Below the pieces are notes generated by a model. It had not been told where the DNA came from. It saw only the letters and a program-made list of their open reading frames with translations, and ran no database searches. The translations under genes were made by a program, and so were the position numbers. This document shows, in pieces, positions 1 through 10,292 of a DNA stretch of 64,000 nucleotides (its first letter is position 1; the number at the start of each line of letters is the position of its first letter). Origin of the DNA: Begonia masoniana (lineage: Eukaryota > Streptophyta > Magnoliopsida > Cucurbitales > Begoniaceae); contig CM039511.1 of NCBI GenBank assembly GCA_022432975.1, positions 17,138,557 through 17,202,556 of the forward strand, given 5' to 3'.

Positions 1-989
1 CTGTTCATTTGTCATCTCTAGATTGGGATAAGCTAATCGAATGAAATTTATACTCATGAGCTCGTTAATGTGCAGAGCTAAACAAGCTATAAATTTGATA
101 AATTTTTTGACATTTAAATGTACAATAATCAATATACTATAACTGTTTTAGTACCCCGTAAAAAAAAAAAAACGAGAGCTTAATCAAGTTAAACAACTCG
201 TCTCGTTCAATGGCTCTAAGCCTAAGCAACTTAAAACAATTACAATAGAATGTCACAGGAAACTAGATGTTTAGGAGTTTTGTTGTTATAAAATCAACAT
301 TTTGTCATCACCCTTTGTAAAGACATGAAAATGTCAATTTCAGTTTGTAACTTTGTACTTGGCATTTATTGCTTTCCACAATTTTCCAATCCAACTAGCG
401 AAGCACACAGATCAGAATGGAATTTCTAAGCTGCCTAACTCCCACCATTCAGAACCTCGCACTTGGCATTAATCCCCAACAAAACAAGACCACATATTTC
501 AATCCAACGAAACAAAAAACACAGGCTAGGATGGAACAAAACCAGAAGGATCAACTTTATTTGTACATGTAGGCTTGAAAATGTGCTTCCAGAAATTGAC
601 AATAATTTCTCAGATTTCAATTTAACCAGCCCAAAATCAGAGATTGTTTAATGGAAGATCAACTACTTGCAGAAATTCCCCACAGTAATCAAAAGGATTT
701 GCTTAATCTCTCCATTACTAAGAAACCCCATAATTCAGAACCTTAAATTCAACCCCAGATTTCAATTAAACCAGCAAAAACAAACAAAAAAAAAGTACAC
801 AGCTTAAAACGGAAGAACACAAAAAAAGGGTCAGAACTTTATTTTCTATATGTACTTGAAAATTCTACCGAAACACCCAATTTCGAGAACAAACTCAGCA
901 CAACCACCACAATCAGTATAGAAAAAGAAAATAGCAGAGAAAAAAAGGCTTAAACAGAAGGAATCGACGATTCGAAAGCCCCCCCAAAT
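1..989. other. AT-rich flank on the 3' side of the small gene
   Basis: I see no supported gene here. Several short open frames overlap each other on both strands between 435 and 651 and have no recognisable domains. The stretch lies downstream of the minus-strand small gene at 990-1190, so part of it may be its 3' untranslated region. An A-rich run near 160-172 and another near 787-795 are unremarkable. Confidence 0.4.
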
Positions 990-1190
990 CTACCTGGTAT
1001 TGCAGAGCATACAGTCTAAGATCCTCAACCAAACAAGCCGAACACGTGGATACATCCTGTTAGTGTACGTTCTGGACTCCCTTATCGCCTCTTCCATCGT
1101 CTCCACAAAGAGGTTCAAGCTTCTGAGAGGAGGAAGATAAAGAGTCAACGGAGCAGCAGAGAAAGCCACAGTAAACAAGAACTGCAGCAT
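990..1190 (-). CDS. small 66-residue protein, probably a conserved plant protein of unknown role
   Basis: The frame encodes 66 residues from ATG to TAG. The first 25 or so are hydrophobic (MLQFLFTVAFSAAPLTLYLP), which suggests a signal anchor or a single membrane segment. The rest is basic, with many Arg, and ends in a Cys-containing tail (CMLCNTR). I have the impression of having seen similar short plant proteins, but I cannot name the family. The start is favoured because it begins with the hydrophobic segment, follows a pyrimidine-rich leader (CTTCTTCCTCTTCAG on the minus strand), and has a TATA box about 220 bases upstream. One oddity is that the stop codon lies inside a good splice donor (AG/GTAGAT), so a spliced transcript could have a different C-terminus. 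It shows no lesions and is one of only two intact-looking genes in the window. Confidence 0.6.
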   Translation of the reverse strand: MLQFLFTVAFSAAPLTLYLPPLRSLNLFVETMEEAIRESRTYTNRMYPRVRLVWLRILDCMLCNTR

Positions 1191-1410
1191 CTTCGACTGA
1201 AGAGGAAGAAGACGATACGAAATTCTACGAAAAAATGAAATGTTCGTTCAAGGGTTAGGAGGAGTTTTCGGATTTGGAAATCGGGAAATTCGTATCGGAG
1301 ATTAAAGTTCTGGAAATTTGCAGCAGGAAGAAGACGAGATTCTGAATTGGGGGTGAGAGATTAAAGACTGGACCCCTCTAAATTACCATCAAGTGGATCC
1401 AATTTCTTAC

Positions 1411-1420
1411 CCCTTTTATA
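1411..1420 (-). promoter_or_regulatory. TATA box of the small gene
   Basis: On the minus strand the sequence reads CTATAAAAGGGG. This is a near-ideal plant TATA element about 220 bases upstream of the ATG at 1190. It would put transcription start near 1385 and leave a leader of roughly 190 bases rich in CT and GA runs. This is inferred from sequence and position only. Confidence 0.5.
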
Positions 1421-3771
1421 GCAAATCATACGGTGGATCAGAATGTATTATCCATTCAAGGTAAAATTTAACAATCTTGAATTTTATCTAAATTATGTGA
1501 CGTGAAGACAAATTATTAACATCCTTTATTTGATGATGAATAAGCATAGGTTTATCACGTCTCTTTAAAAGTTGAGAAAGGGCACACAATTTTTAATGTA
1601 CACAATTGAATAAATTACAAGGCAATACAATGATTAAAGTTATTCTGCAACATAGCTAGAGCCTAGGGGTAGAACCTTCGAGATTGGTGTCAAGGGACGT
1701 TGAACTGTTGAAGGGTGACACCTGCATTTTTTTTTTTCTTTTTTTTTTAATTTACAAAAACTATATGTTTAGTCACAAAACCAATTGCCATATTATCCGT
1801 TTGAAATTATTGTTTTTAGAAGTGTGATAATCATATTGTATGAAAATTATTAAGCAATCCCATGCATAAAGACAAGGGGTAAGTCGCTAAACCTCGTTAC
1901 TAGTACTAAATTTGTTTCTGTCACATAAACAATCACATGATTAAAAACAAGAGTTGGGTCGAGGTGAGGGTTACTCAATAAATCTTTGGGTAAAGTGTAA
2001 TTTGACCTCTACAATTAGGTAAAATGAGCAATTTACACCGTAAATTTGGATAATAGACAAGAACAACCTTAATACTTTGATAATGGGCAATATGACCCAT
2101 ACCGTCATATTTTCGGTTAAAAAGTCACGTTTTTTTCACGTGGCCTAATTTACTGTCCAATATGCTCCTGCCCTTAGGGTTGGGCAAACCGGTCTACTGA
2201 CCAAGAACCGGACCGGTCTTGACCCAAGATTAAAAGAAAACCCTTCGGTCTTCAAGACTGAACTTCACATCCAGTCTTCAATTTCCAAAATTTCGACAAG
2301 GCGAACACCCAAGACCTTGCGAGTTGCGTTCTTCTGCTCCCGAGTTCCACCTTGCGAGTTGCGTTCCCCGGTTCCCCTGACTGTGCTCCGTTCTCCGTCG
2401 AAACCTTCAATTTTCAGTAGTGTTAAGTTAAAAGAGATCAAATATATAACCGTATATAATTTGAAGCGTCTCTTTCACTCTTCCTCGTCGAAACCTTTCT
2501 CCAATTTTCTAGCAAGAATGGGCCAAGAACAGGAGGGTTCGAGAGGTTTTATGGTGGCTTTCCGCGATCAACCTTGTACCCAAAGCTTTTCTCAATGTCT
2601 GTCTTTCAATTCTTCCTCAAATTTCTTCATAATCCCTCTAATCTCATTAATATTTTACCATTTTTTGTAACCCACAATGTTTGCCATCAAATATAACAGT
2701 TTTTATGGCATAGGAGCCATTTTCAGTCTCTCATTGAAAACATATATTTTTATTCAACATTTTTCATTAAAATATTTAATAAATAATATTCGATACATAA
2801 GTTCCAACAAGATCATCGTATGTTTCTTCACATTTAAACTAACACTAATTTAAATAGTATGGACAAATGCACCTTGAATTTTTATTTAGACAAGTTTAAA
2901 TCTTATTATTAACACTTTCGGTAAGTAAAGTGCTTTACAGTTTACAGACGTAGGTAAGTGAGATTGATCTGGTTTGATTTTTTCGGCTACTCTCTGTTCA
3001 GTCTAGGTACGGTTAGGTTTTAGTTTTGTTTTTTTGGGTAGTTTCGAACACGATTTTTTATGTATTTTAGTGGTTTGGTTGTTTTTTTTGTCGGTCTGGT
3101 TTTTAAGTTTATTAGAGTTTTTGCAATTTGCAAAATATACGCGTGTAAATATTAGGGTAAAAATAAAATAAAATACTAACGCATGAGATGTTTTTTAATT
3201 TATTTTTTTCGTCAATTCAAATATCAAACTATGCATAGTTAGCAAATCAAATCATTGGTTAAATCAACACGTTAAAAATTATACAATTCAAACACTTAAA
3301 TACTAAGTATTTTCCATTCAAACACAACTGAGAATGCTATGGTTTGTCTCTTGTTACTTACCTGTCTCCAATCAGTCTTTGCATTCTATGGAGGAGATCC
3401 ACTTCTTGGTCGTGATGGATAAACTCCCACTCAATACTACTAATCTATGTCTCAAAAAAAGTAGACAAAATTTCATATCAGACGCCGACAAAATCCTCGA
3501 CAAACCAGAGCAAAATAAGTGAGTATGAATGAATGCATTGAAGGAGCCCAAAAGAAAAGGGGGGAAATGAAAGTAAAAATGAAAGAAAGACCTTCATAAT
3601 CCAAATGGGTGATCATTGTTTGCTTTTGAGGAAATTCTTGTCCAGGGTTTTTTTTTCTTTTTTTTTCAATTTTACTGCAAAATAGATTGGAGGAGAGGTA
3701 AGAGATTAGTCTGTGCTTTGAAAGCTCACGAGAAAAGAGGGACAATCATGTTTATATGAATGAAGAAAAGG
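1421..3771. other. intergenic stretch with one unexplained open frame
   Basis: The DNA is AT-rich, with no gene I recognise. At 2176-2193 a sequence TAGGGTTGGGCAAACCGG resembles the end of a hAT-type transposon. It is followed by CCGG-rich text like that in the hAT-like elements at 9310 and 61983, but I cannot find a matching right end. An open frame at 2317-2670 (117 residues, Ser/Pro-rich then hydrophobic) lies just inside it. It has no recognisable domain and could be captured or random sequence. The 3530-3771 part is the left flank of the copia insertion. Confidence 0.35.
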
Positions 3772-3776
3772 AAATG

Positions 3777-4352
3777 TGTTGTGTGAAGCCCATCTTGACT
3801 CTATGTTAAGCCCAAGCCCATTTCATTTAAGTCATTTATTTTGTGTATTAAAATAGTGTTCTGGAAAGTAGTTCCAGAGAGATACAGAGAACGATTTTTT
3901 ACAATTACAGAATAGAAATAGAAAGGTAAGAGGGAGAGCTAGGGCGACGGAGAGGAGAGCGGTTTTTTGCTCTCGGTTTCCCTTGGTTTCACAGACGACG
4001 GCGACGGGAGGAGAGCGGCGAGCCTTGGATCCGGTGGGCAATCGTCTTGATTGCTAGAGGCAGGGAGTTCTCTAGGGCTCGAACCAGGTTAAGTTCGAGC
4101 AATCGGTTAGGTTTCGTGATTCTTGTCGTTATGGTTCTTTTGTGTTTGTTTTTTGTACAATCATCATCTCATAGTGCACGAGCTTCTCCTGTGGAGCTCA
4201 ACGTGGATGTAGCCATTTTTGGTGAACTACGGTAAAATTCGTTGTGTTGATTGTGTGCTATTTTTCTGTTTTTGTTGTCTGGATTCACGCCTTAAAGAAA
4301 AGAGGAATTAAGGAAAAGTTAAACTGAAATAGAACGTAATAAATCTCCAACA
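3777..4352 (+). repeat. 5' LTR of the copia element
   Basis: This 576-bp LTR runs from TGTTGTG to CCAACA. An open frame at 4047-4235 (62 residues) recurs in the other LTR at 7670-7858 with a few substitutions. It is a by-product of LTR duplication, not evidence of a gene. Confidence 0.95.
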
Positions 4353-4353
4353 G

Positions 4354-4365
4354 TGGTATCAGAGC
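4354..4365 (+). promoter_or_regulatory. primer binding site, initiator Met tRNA
   Basis: TGGTATCAGAGC lies one base after the 5' LTR. It is complementary to the 3' end of plant initiator methionine tRNA, the usual primer for copia elements. It fixes the plus orientation. Confidence 0.9.
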
Positions 4366-4813
4366 TTGATCGATTCTTGAAACAAAATTATAGCTCCTGC
4401 GTTTCTTGATTTCGGTAGTTTAAGTTGTTTTTCTTTCTTTTCTTGGGATAGAATACCATACAGTCTTGCATCTGGTTTGGATAAGGTGTTGTCGTCTGTA
4501 TTTCTGTGATTTAATTCGTAGGTTAATTGGTTGATTGAAAAGACAATAAAATTGTTATTGTTTGGTTCTGTGTGTGTGTTTTTCGATTACAGCATGTTTG
4601 ATTTGTCTGGCTTAAGAAAAATAGGAAACTAAGAACTGTGATTTGAGTTGTCTGCTTTATCCCTTGTGATTTAGTTTAATTGATTGTCACTGTGCAATAT
4701 TTTTGGGTTGATAGGTTCCCTGCATTTAGTTTTTTGTGATAAAATAGTTAAGCTGAATATAGAGCTGTTCGTTTTTCTATTTGTTATTTTTGGGGTTATT
4801 TTTGGGTGAGAGG

Positions 4814-5627
4814 ATGTCTTCCACAAGGTTAGAAATTTCTGTGTATGATGGCAAGATTGATTTTGGTTTGTGGAAGAGGAAAATTAAGGCTCTTCTTTCA
4901 TATAATAAAGTCGTCATTGCTCTAGAGAAAGACCAAGATAAATGGTCTGTTGAGCAAAAAAAAAAGAAAGGAGGAGATAGACGAAGAGGCTTTAAACCTC
5001 TTGATTTTGAATCTCTCGGATAATGTTTTGAGAAAAATTGATGGAGCTGAGACTCCATTAGAGGTATGGGGTAAACTTGAGTCAATTTTTACCGTGCAAT
5101 CTGCCCCTAATCTTGCTTTCTTTAAAGGTTCACTATTTTCTTGGAAAATGGATATTGCTAAGTCAATAGATGATAATTTAGATAAGTTTCTAAAATTGAC
5201 ACTTAGACTAAAAGGTACTGATCAGGCTTTAGATGAAACTACTAAGTCTATGATTTTATTAAATTCTATTCCTGTATCCTACCAGGTTGTCAAAGATACT
5301 TATCAGTATTCAGGTATCGTTCCAAGTGTAGAGTTAATTTCATCTGGTTTAAAAACCAGAGAATTAGAACTATTGGAACAAAAGAGATCTGGTTCGAATC
5401 TCTTTGTGAAGAATAGACCCGAACAAAGTAATAATAATGCCACAAATAGGTTCAAAAAGAAGAATAATGGGAATGAGTCTAAAATTGAAAATGTTGACAA
5501 GGGTAAGAATGAGTCTAGGATGCGTTTCCACTGTGGCAAGGTTGTTGCTTCGATTGGATTAGGAAAAATAAATCGGAGAATAATGAATCAAACCTTGCCT
5601 GTAAGGATAATCAGGATGACCCTTTGA
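4814..5627 (+). pseudogene. copia gag, frameshifted
   Basis: The gag starts at ATG 4814 (MSSTRLEISVYDGKIDFG) and runs in one frame to about 4960. There a poly-A tract of about nine bases moves the reading to another frame, which continues from 4950 to 5627. The second part has the usual copia gag text (LESIFTVQS, LKLTLRLKGT, then LLNSIPVSYQVVKDTYQY). It ends in a damaged CCHC zinc knuckle: only FHCGK survives, and the following Cys/His spacing is lost after another shift near 5545. It would have made the nucleocapsid protein. The poly-A run is the likely slip site. Confidence 0.85.
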
Positions 5628-5628
5628 G

Positions 5629-6123
5629 GTGTTTAATGTCACTGATTTAAAGTGTCCTGATACTTGGGTGCTTGACTCCGGGTGTAGCTTTCACATGAGT
5701 CCTCATAAGGACTGGTTTGTCGATTTCCAGGAAGTTATGAATGAGATGGTGTTCATGGGAAATGACGACACTTGTGATGTTGTCGGTATGGACAGTGTCA
5801 TTCTGGACTTGGATTCTGGAAAAAGAATCAAGTTGACTAAGATGAGGTATATACCTGGACTTAAGAGAAATTTGATTTCCCTAGGTGCCTTAGATGATTT
5901 GGGATGTGAGAGTAGGACTAGCAATGGGAGTATGCAAGTCATCAAGAATGAGAAAATTGTTCTGACTGGTAGGAAAGTTGGCGGGTTATATATTCTTGAT
6001 GGCTCATGTAAGTCTAGTTCTTTGAATACGGTGTCAGTTAATCCTAGTCTTGTTGCTACTGAGAAATGGCATATGAGATTAGGACATATGAGTCAAGGGG
6101 GACTTGACTCATTTAGCAAATAG
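5629..6123 (+). pseudogene. copia protease and pre-integrase domain
   Basis: The frame carries the retroviral-type aspartic protease active site (WVLDSGCSFHM, in the copia position after the zinc knuckle). It continues to the pre-integrase segment with WHMRLGHMS near the end. A TAG stop at 6121 closes it exactly where integrase should begin. The following frame starts at the integrase tail, so the integrase catalytic core is deleted rather than mutated. Confidence 0.85.
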
Positions 6124-6126
6124 GAG

Positions 6127-6645
6127 ATGTTTGGAAAGGACAAGGAATCTAGAGGGATTAAGATCATTGTGAGTAGAGATGTCATATTTGATGAGAATTC
6201 TTTCCCTTGTAAGACTCCTACTAATTCTAGTGAAGAGTCTAGTGAGACCACTCAAGTGCATCAGAATATGCAGTTTGAAGTGGAGCCTATGGGTGGCTCC
6301 GATGAGCCTTGTATAGGCGTTGAGGATCAAGTTGAGGATCAAATTGGAGATCAAGTTGAAAATGATTCTCTAGTTGAGGTCGAGCAGTTGACCAAATCGG
6401 TCCATGAAGATCTGTCAAACTATCAGCTCACCCGTGATAGGAGTAGGAGAGAGGTTATTCATAACCGTAGGTTCTCTTATGCTGAGCTCGTATATGCAGT
6501 TCTTGTTGCTTCTTTAGAAGTTAGATAAAGTGAACCAAATAGCTATCAAGAAGCTATTAGTTCTACTGATTCTGACAAATGGCTGGGTGCCATGAAGGAG
6601 GAGATGAATTCCTTAGATGTCAACAGGACTTAGGAGCTGATTAAG
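6127..6645 (+). pseudogene. integrase C-terminal tail and start of reverse transcriptase
   Basis: The frame contains the typical copia linker (SRDVIFDEN, then an acidic stretch rich in E, D, Q and V). After a stop at 6526 the next codons read as the RT entry segment (KWLGAMKEEMNSL). One more stop interrupts it at 6631. Text then jumps to the region after RT, so the RT catalytic domain with its YVDD motif is missing. The DDE integrase core is also absent upstream. Confidence 0.8.
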
Positions 6646-7317
6646 ATGGAGAATATTCCTTACTCTAATGTGATAGGGTCAGTCATGTATGCTATGATCA
6701 GTACTAGGACAGATTTGTCATTTGTTATATCTTTATTGAGTAGGTTTATGTCAAATCCTGGGTATGATCATTGGGTAGCCTTGAAGTGGGTTGTAGCATA
6801 CATAAATAATACTATAGATGTTGGTCTGTGCTATGGTAATAGAAATGTTGCATTTGATCTTGTGGGATTTGTAGATGCTGATTTTGCAGGTAATAGGGAT
6901 GAGAGAAACTCAACTACAGCTTACTGTTTCACGTTGGGAAGGAATTGTATTGTGTGGAAGTCACAATTACAACCCATGGTAGCGTTGTCCACTACGGAGG
7001 CGGAGTATATAGCGATTGCAGATGCTATGAAGGAAGCTGTGTGGTTGCAAGGTCTACTAAAGGAAGCTAAGTTGCTAAACTCTATTTCTGTTATTTATTA
7101 TGATAATCAAAGTGCAATACATCTTAGCAGGAATCCTGTATATCATGAAAGAACTAAACATATTAATGTTAGATATCATTTTATTAGAGATTTGATTTCT
7201 ACTAATGTTGTGAATTTGTTGAAGGTACCTACGGAGGATAATCCTGTAGACATGGGCATAAATATTGTTTCAAATACCAAGTTCAAGCATTGTTTGAATT
7301 TGTTATTTGTAAACTGA
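6646..7317 (+). pseudogene. copia RT tail and RNase H
   Basis: An open frame of 223 residues begins in the RT C-terminal region (NVIGSVMYAMISTRTDLSF) and runs through RNase H. The acidic residues of RNase H are visible: D in GFVDADFAG, E in LSTTEAEYIA, D in YYDNQSAIHL. The frame is free of internal stops. It lacks its own start in the original polyprotein and would not be made separately. It stops 83 bases before the 3' LTR. Confidence 0.9.
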
Positions 7318-7388
7318 TCTTCATCGGTCCGAGCTGCGAAGCAGTTGTAGGAGTTCGTGCATTATGTGTTGATGGTTAGATTGGTCTT

Positions 7389-7400
7389 CAAGGTGGAGAT
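7389..7400 (+). promoter_or_regulatory. polypurine tract
   Basis: CAAGGTGGAGAT abuts the 3' LTR. The AGGTGGAGAT form is the common plus-strand primer of plant copia elements. Confidence 0.75.
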
Positions 7401-7975
7401 TGTTGTGTGAAGCCCATCTTGACTCTATGTGAAGCCCAAGCCCATTTCATTTAAGTCATTTATTTTGTGTATTAAAATAGTGTTCTGGAAAGTAGTTCCA
7501 GGGAGATACAGAGAACGATTTTTTACAATTACTGAATAGAAACAGAAAGGTAAGAGGGAGAGCTAAGGCGAGGGAGAGGAGAGCGGTTTTTGCTCTCGGT
7601 TTCCCTTGGTTTCACAGACGACAGCGACGGAAGGAGAGCGGCGAGCCTTGGATCCGGTGGGCGATCGTCTTGATTGCTAGAGGCAGGGAGTTCTCTAGGG
7701 CTCGAACCAGGTTGAGTTCGAGCAATCGGTTAGGTTTCGTGATTCTTGTCGTTATTGTTCTTCTGTGTTTGTTCTTTGTACATTCATCATCTCATAGTGC
7801 ACGAGCTTCTCTTGTGGAGCTCAACGTGGATGTAGCCATTTTTGGTGAACCACGGTAAAATTCGTTGTGTTGATTGTGTGCTAGTTTTTTGTTTTTGTTG
7901 TCTGGATTCACGGCTTAAAGAAAAGAGGAATTAAGGAAAAGTTAAACTGAAATAGAACGTAATAAATCTCCAACA
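7401..7975 (+). repeat. 3' LTR of the copia element
   Basis: This 575-bp LTR is about 96-97 percent identical by eye to the 5' LTR, with one single-base length difference. It is followed directly by the second AAATG target copy. Confidence 0.95.
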
Positions 7976-7980
7976 AAATG

Positions 7981-8829
7981 TTTGTTTTTTGGATTAATCA
8001 GACCTTGAAAGTGAAACGAAAGACCATTTCTAAATCTGATGAAAAAGGAAGCATTTTTTAAAGTTGCAGGAGAAGCTTGTAGAGAAGAAGAAGATAAAGT
8101 CATGTTTCGTAATGATACCTGGTACTCTATATTTTACTTTCTCTAAAAATTTATTTACATATTAAATAATGATTATACAATTATTATAATAAATTATAAT
8201 TAGGTAATTAATTCATTAATTACCCCATCATTATTCGACATATCATGAAATTTTTTAAGAGAGTAGAATAAAAAAATATACGTATCATTATTCTTCAACT
8301 AACTATATGTTAATCGGTATAGTTAAAAAATAAAAAAGAGAAAAAACAAGAGAACGTTCCCAACCACATATGTAAATCCGTTTCAAAAACTGTTTTCTAA
8401 AAGAGTTATGGAAACTTTTTTTTTTCTTAGAAAACAAAACTAATGATCCGTTTCATTATTTGCACGTTTCAAAAACTTACCCCCAACGGCTTAAACTACG
8501 TTCTTTTCTCAACAAAATGGAACCAAGCAAAATATAATAGCTGTATTTTTTTTTGTTGAGTTTAAAGAGATGGACCTAATTCTTGTAGGAGACAGAGCAT
8601 GGAGCCGTATTTATAGCATTAATCGATGCAAGACAAGGAGACACACTAGACTTATTTGGGCGTCCCTAAATGTAAAAGTGATCAAAAGTTTTTATTTTTT
8701 TTCACTCTTCATAAGAAATCCCTCTCATTTTGAATTTGGTTTTCATTTCTTTCAAGTTTCTTGTTGTTTCTTCGTTTTTCCTACCTTTCTATCATTATTT
8801 GTCATAATTTGGTCGTTAATTTTGCCTTT
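7981..8829. other. no recognisable gene
   Basis: The stretch is AT-rich with runs of T and A. An open frame at 8570-8962 (plus) overlaps the antisense of decayed gypsy RT at its end and has no domain of its own. I see no RNA gene and no clear repeat. Confidence 0.4.
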
Positions 8830-9309
8830 GGTAGCAGGGGATACTCTTGTCGTAGAGACTATAAAGCCCAAGAAGGTAATACTCTCTGTGAAAAATGCAT
8901 CTTTTTTAACATTGGCACAGAGACTTGAAACCCGAAGAGTGGAGCAAACTTGTTGGAAATGACTTCGATGTTGATTTATAATTTGACTATAAACAAAGAT
9001 ATCATCGAAATAAATAACTAGAAATTTTCCCATAAAAGGTCTATGAGCATAAGTTATTACTCTCATGAAGGTACTTGGGGATATTGGTGAGTCCAAATGG
9101 CATGACAAGCCACTCGTAAAGGCCATCCTTTGTTTTGAAGACAGTCTTTCATTCTTCGTCAGGACAAATCCTTATTTGGTGATACCCGCTTCTAAGGTCA
9201 ATTTTTGAAAAGATCTTAGCATGAGCCATAAAGTCCAACAAATCATCAAGTCTAGGGATGAGAAAACGATACTTTACAATAATCTTGTTGATGGCACGAC
9301 TATCAATGC

Positions 9310-10262
9310 TTGGGGTGAGCAAAAACCGGACCGAACCGAAGAACCGGATTGGAACTGAAATTTTGGTCCGGTTCTGGGTGATTTTGCACTTTAAAAAATC
9401 AAAATTTGGTTTTTTTGTAGAAGAACCGAAAAATTTGGTTGGGTTTTTGGGTTTAGTGAGACAAACTCAAAAAAACCGAACCGAATTAATTGTCTATTCC
9501 TCTATGCGAAATTCGTGGTCTTCGGTTTTCACTCTTTGAAAATCACAGATTCAGAGCAAACTTCGCTCTTTGTAAAGTGCAAACCCTACGCAGTCGCCCA
9601 GCGCCGAGCGCTCATCACCGACATCGAGACCCCATCGCCGACGCCGAGCCCCCATTGCCAACACCAAGCCCAGCCACTCTCTGTCTCTCTCTTCTCGCAC
9701 TTCACAGTCGCTTGACGCCCAAGCCCCAACCACTCTCTCTGCTCGCACCTCGCATCGCAGCACCGTGCCTGTCTTCGTCAGACTGAAGGACAAATTGAGT
9801 CACCGACGTCCGATTAAGGTAAGCTCTTGTTTCATTTGCGGGTGGATTTTCACGAAGGTTGATTTCTCCTGTAGTTTCTTCAAACTGTTTTTTTCAGTGG
9901 TTTTCTCTGTTTTTTTCCTTTGCAATTGCTGAACTGCTTGATGTTAATTAGTTGATATTTGTGTGCATTAGATGATGTTTGCGTGCTTGATGTTAATTAG
10001 TCACTTATTATGCATTGAGTATTTTTATGTCAATGAACCGAATGATCCTATGAAATTCTTATTCTCATTTGTGATTTAAAAAAAAAATTGAAATGAGAAA
10101 ATCGGATTCGGACCAGAACCGGAACCGAAATTCTGGTCCAGTTCTAGTCTGGTCCTTAAAAAAATTTAAACGGTCCCGGTCCTAAAAATTTAAAACCGAA
10201 TTTTATTAATGCAGTCCCAATTTTCTTTAAAATCAGACCGAACCGATTTTTGCTCACCCCTA
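9310..10262. mobile_element. hAT-like non-autonomous element 1
   Basis: The ends are inverted repeats, GGGGTGAGCAAAAACCGG at the left and CCGATTTTTGCTCACCCC at the right, with outer bases TT and TA. They are flanked by an exact 8-bp target duplication ATCAATGC (9302-9309 and 10263-10270). An 8-bp duplication with T(A)GGGGTG termini is typical of hAT elements. About 220 bp at each end is closely similar to the element at 61983-62968, while the middle is unrelated. There is no transposase frame. Its host is the G1 RT pseudogene. Confidence 0.9.
9540..9830 (+). other. possible captured first exon inside hAT-like element 1
   Basis: The core between the shared ends is markedly more GC-rich than its surroundings. 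It is full of CT and CCG words like a plant 5' leader and N-terminal exon. It ends in a good splice donor (TTAAG/GTAAGC near 9819). After that the text becomes T-rich and intron-like, with CTGTAG near 9875. By analogy with the FNR exons in the sister element, this is probably a captured piece of another host gene, which I cannot identify. The open frames across it (9490-9786 and 9515-9715) are Pro/Ser/His-rich without a domain. Confidence 0.5.
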
Positions 10263-10292
10263 ATCAATGCATATCCTTTGTAAATGCAAATA

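Larger units (their letters stand above)
3777..7975 (+). mobile_element. Ty1-copia LTR retrotransposon, young but internally deleted
   Basis: This is a complete insertion. Two LTRs (3777-4352 and 7401-7975) start TGTTGTGTGAAG and end CCAACA. They are flanked by an exact 5-bp target duplication AAATG (3772-3776 and 7976-7980). The primer site TGGTATCAGAGC follows the left LTR and a purine tract precedes the right one. Coding order is gag, protease, then directly the tail of integrase, then RNase H, which is the copia order with two large pieces missing. By eye the LTRs differ at about 20 of 575 positions, so the insertion is fairly recent on the plant scale. With integrase core and reverse transcriptase core absent, it could only have moved using proteins from a relative. 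Confidence 0.95.
8830..10292 (-). pseudogene. G1 gypsy reverse transcriptase core, split by a hAT-like element
   Basis: On the minus strand, reading from 10292 down, the text enters RT at ICIDSRAI. After the hAT-like insertion (9310-10262) it continues through [30 protein letters not shown] and [11 protein letters not shown] to the catalytic YFDD (VIYFDDIFVYS) and LGFIVS. Several stops and shifts break it. Removing the insertion and one 8-bp target copy restores the codon register at CIDSRAI. It appears to be the continuation of the minus-strand gypsy fragment that stops at TPKK near 24907: the missing residues between TPKK and ICIDSRAI are normally only about four or five. Confidence 0.85.

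Noticed and set aside
4047..7858. The same 62-residue frame at 4047-4235 and 7670-7858
   Set aside because: It lies in the two LTRs of one copia element, so the duplication is mechanical and not evidence of a gene.
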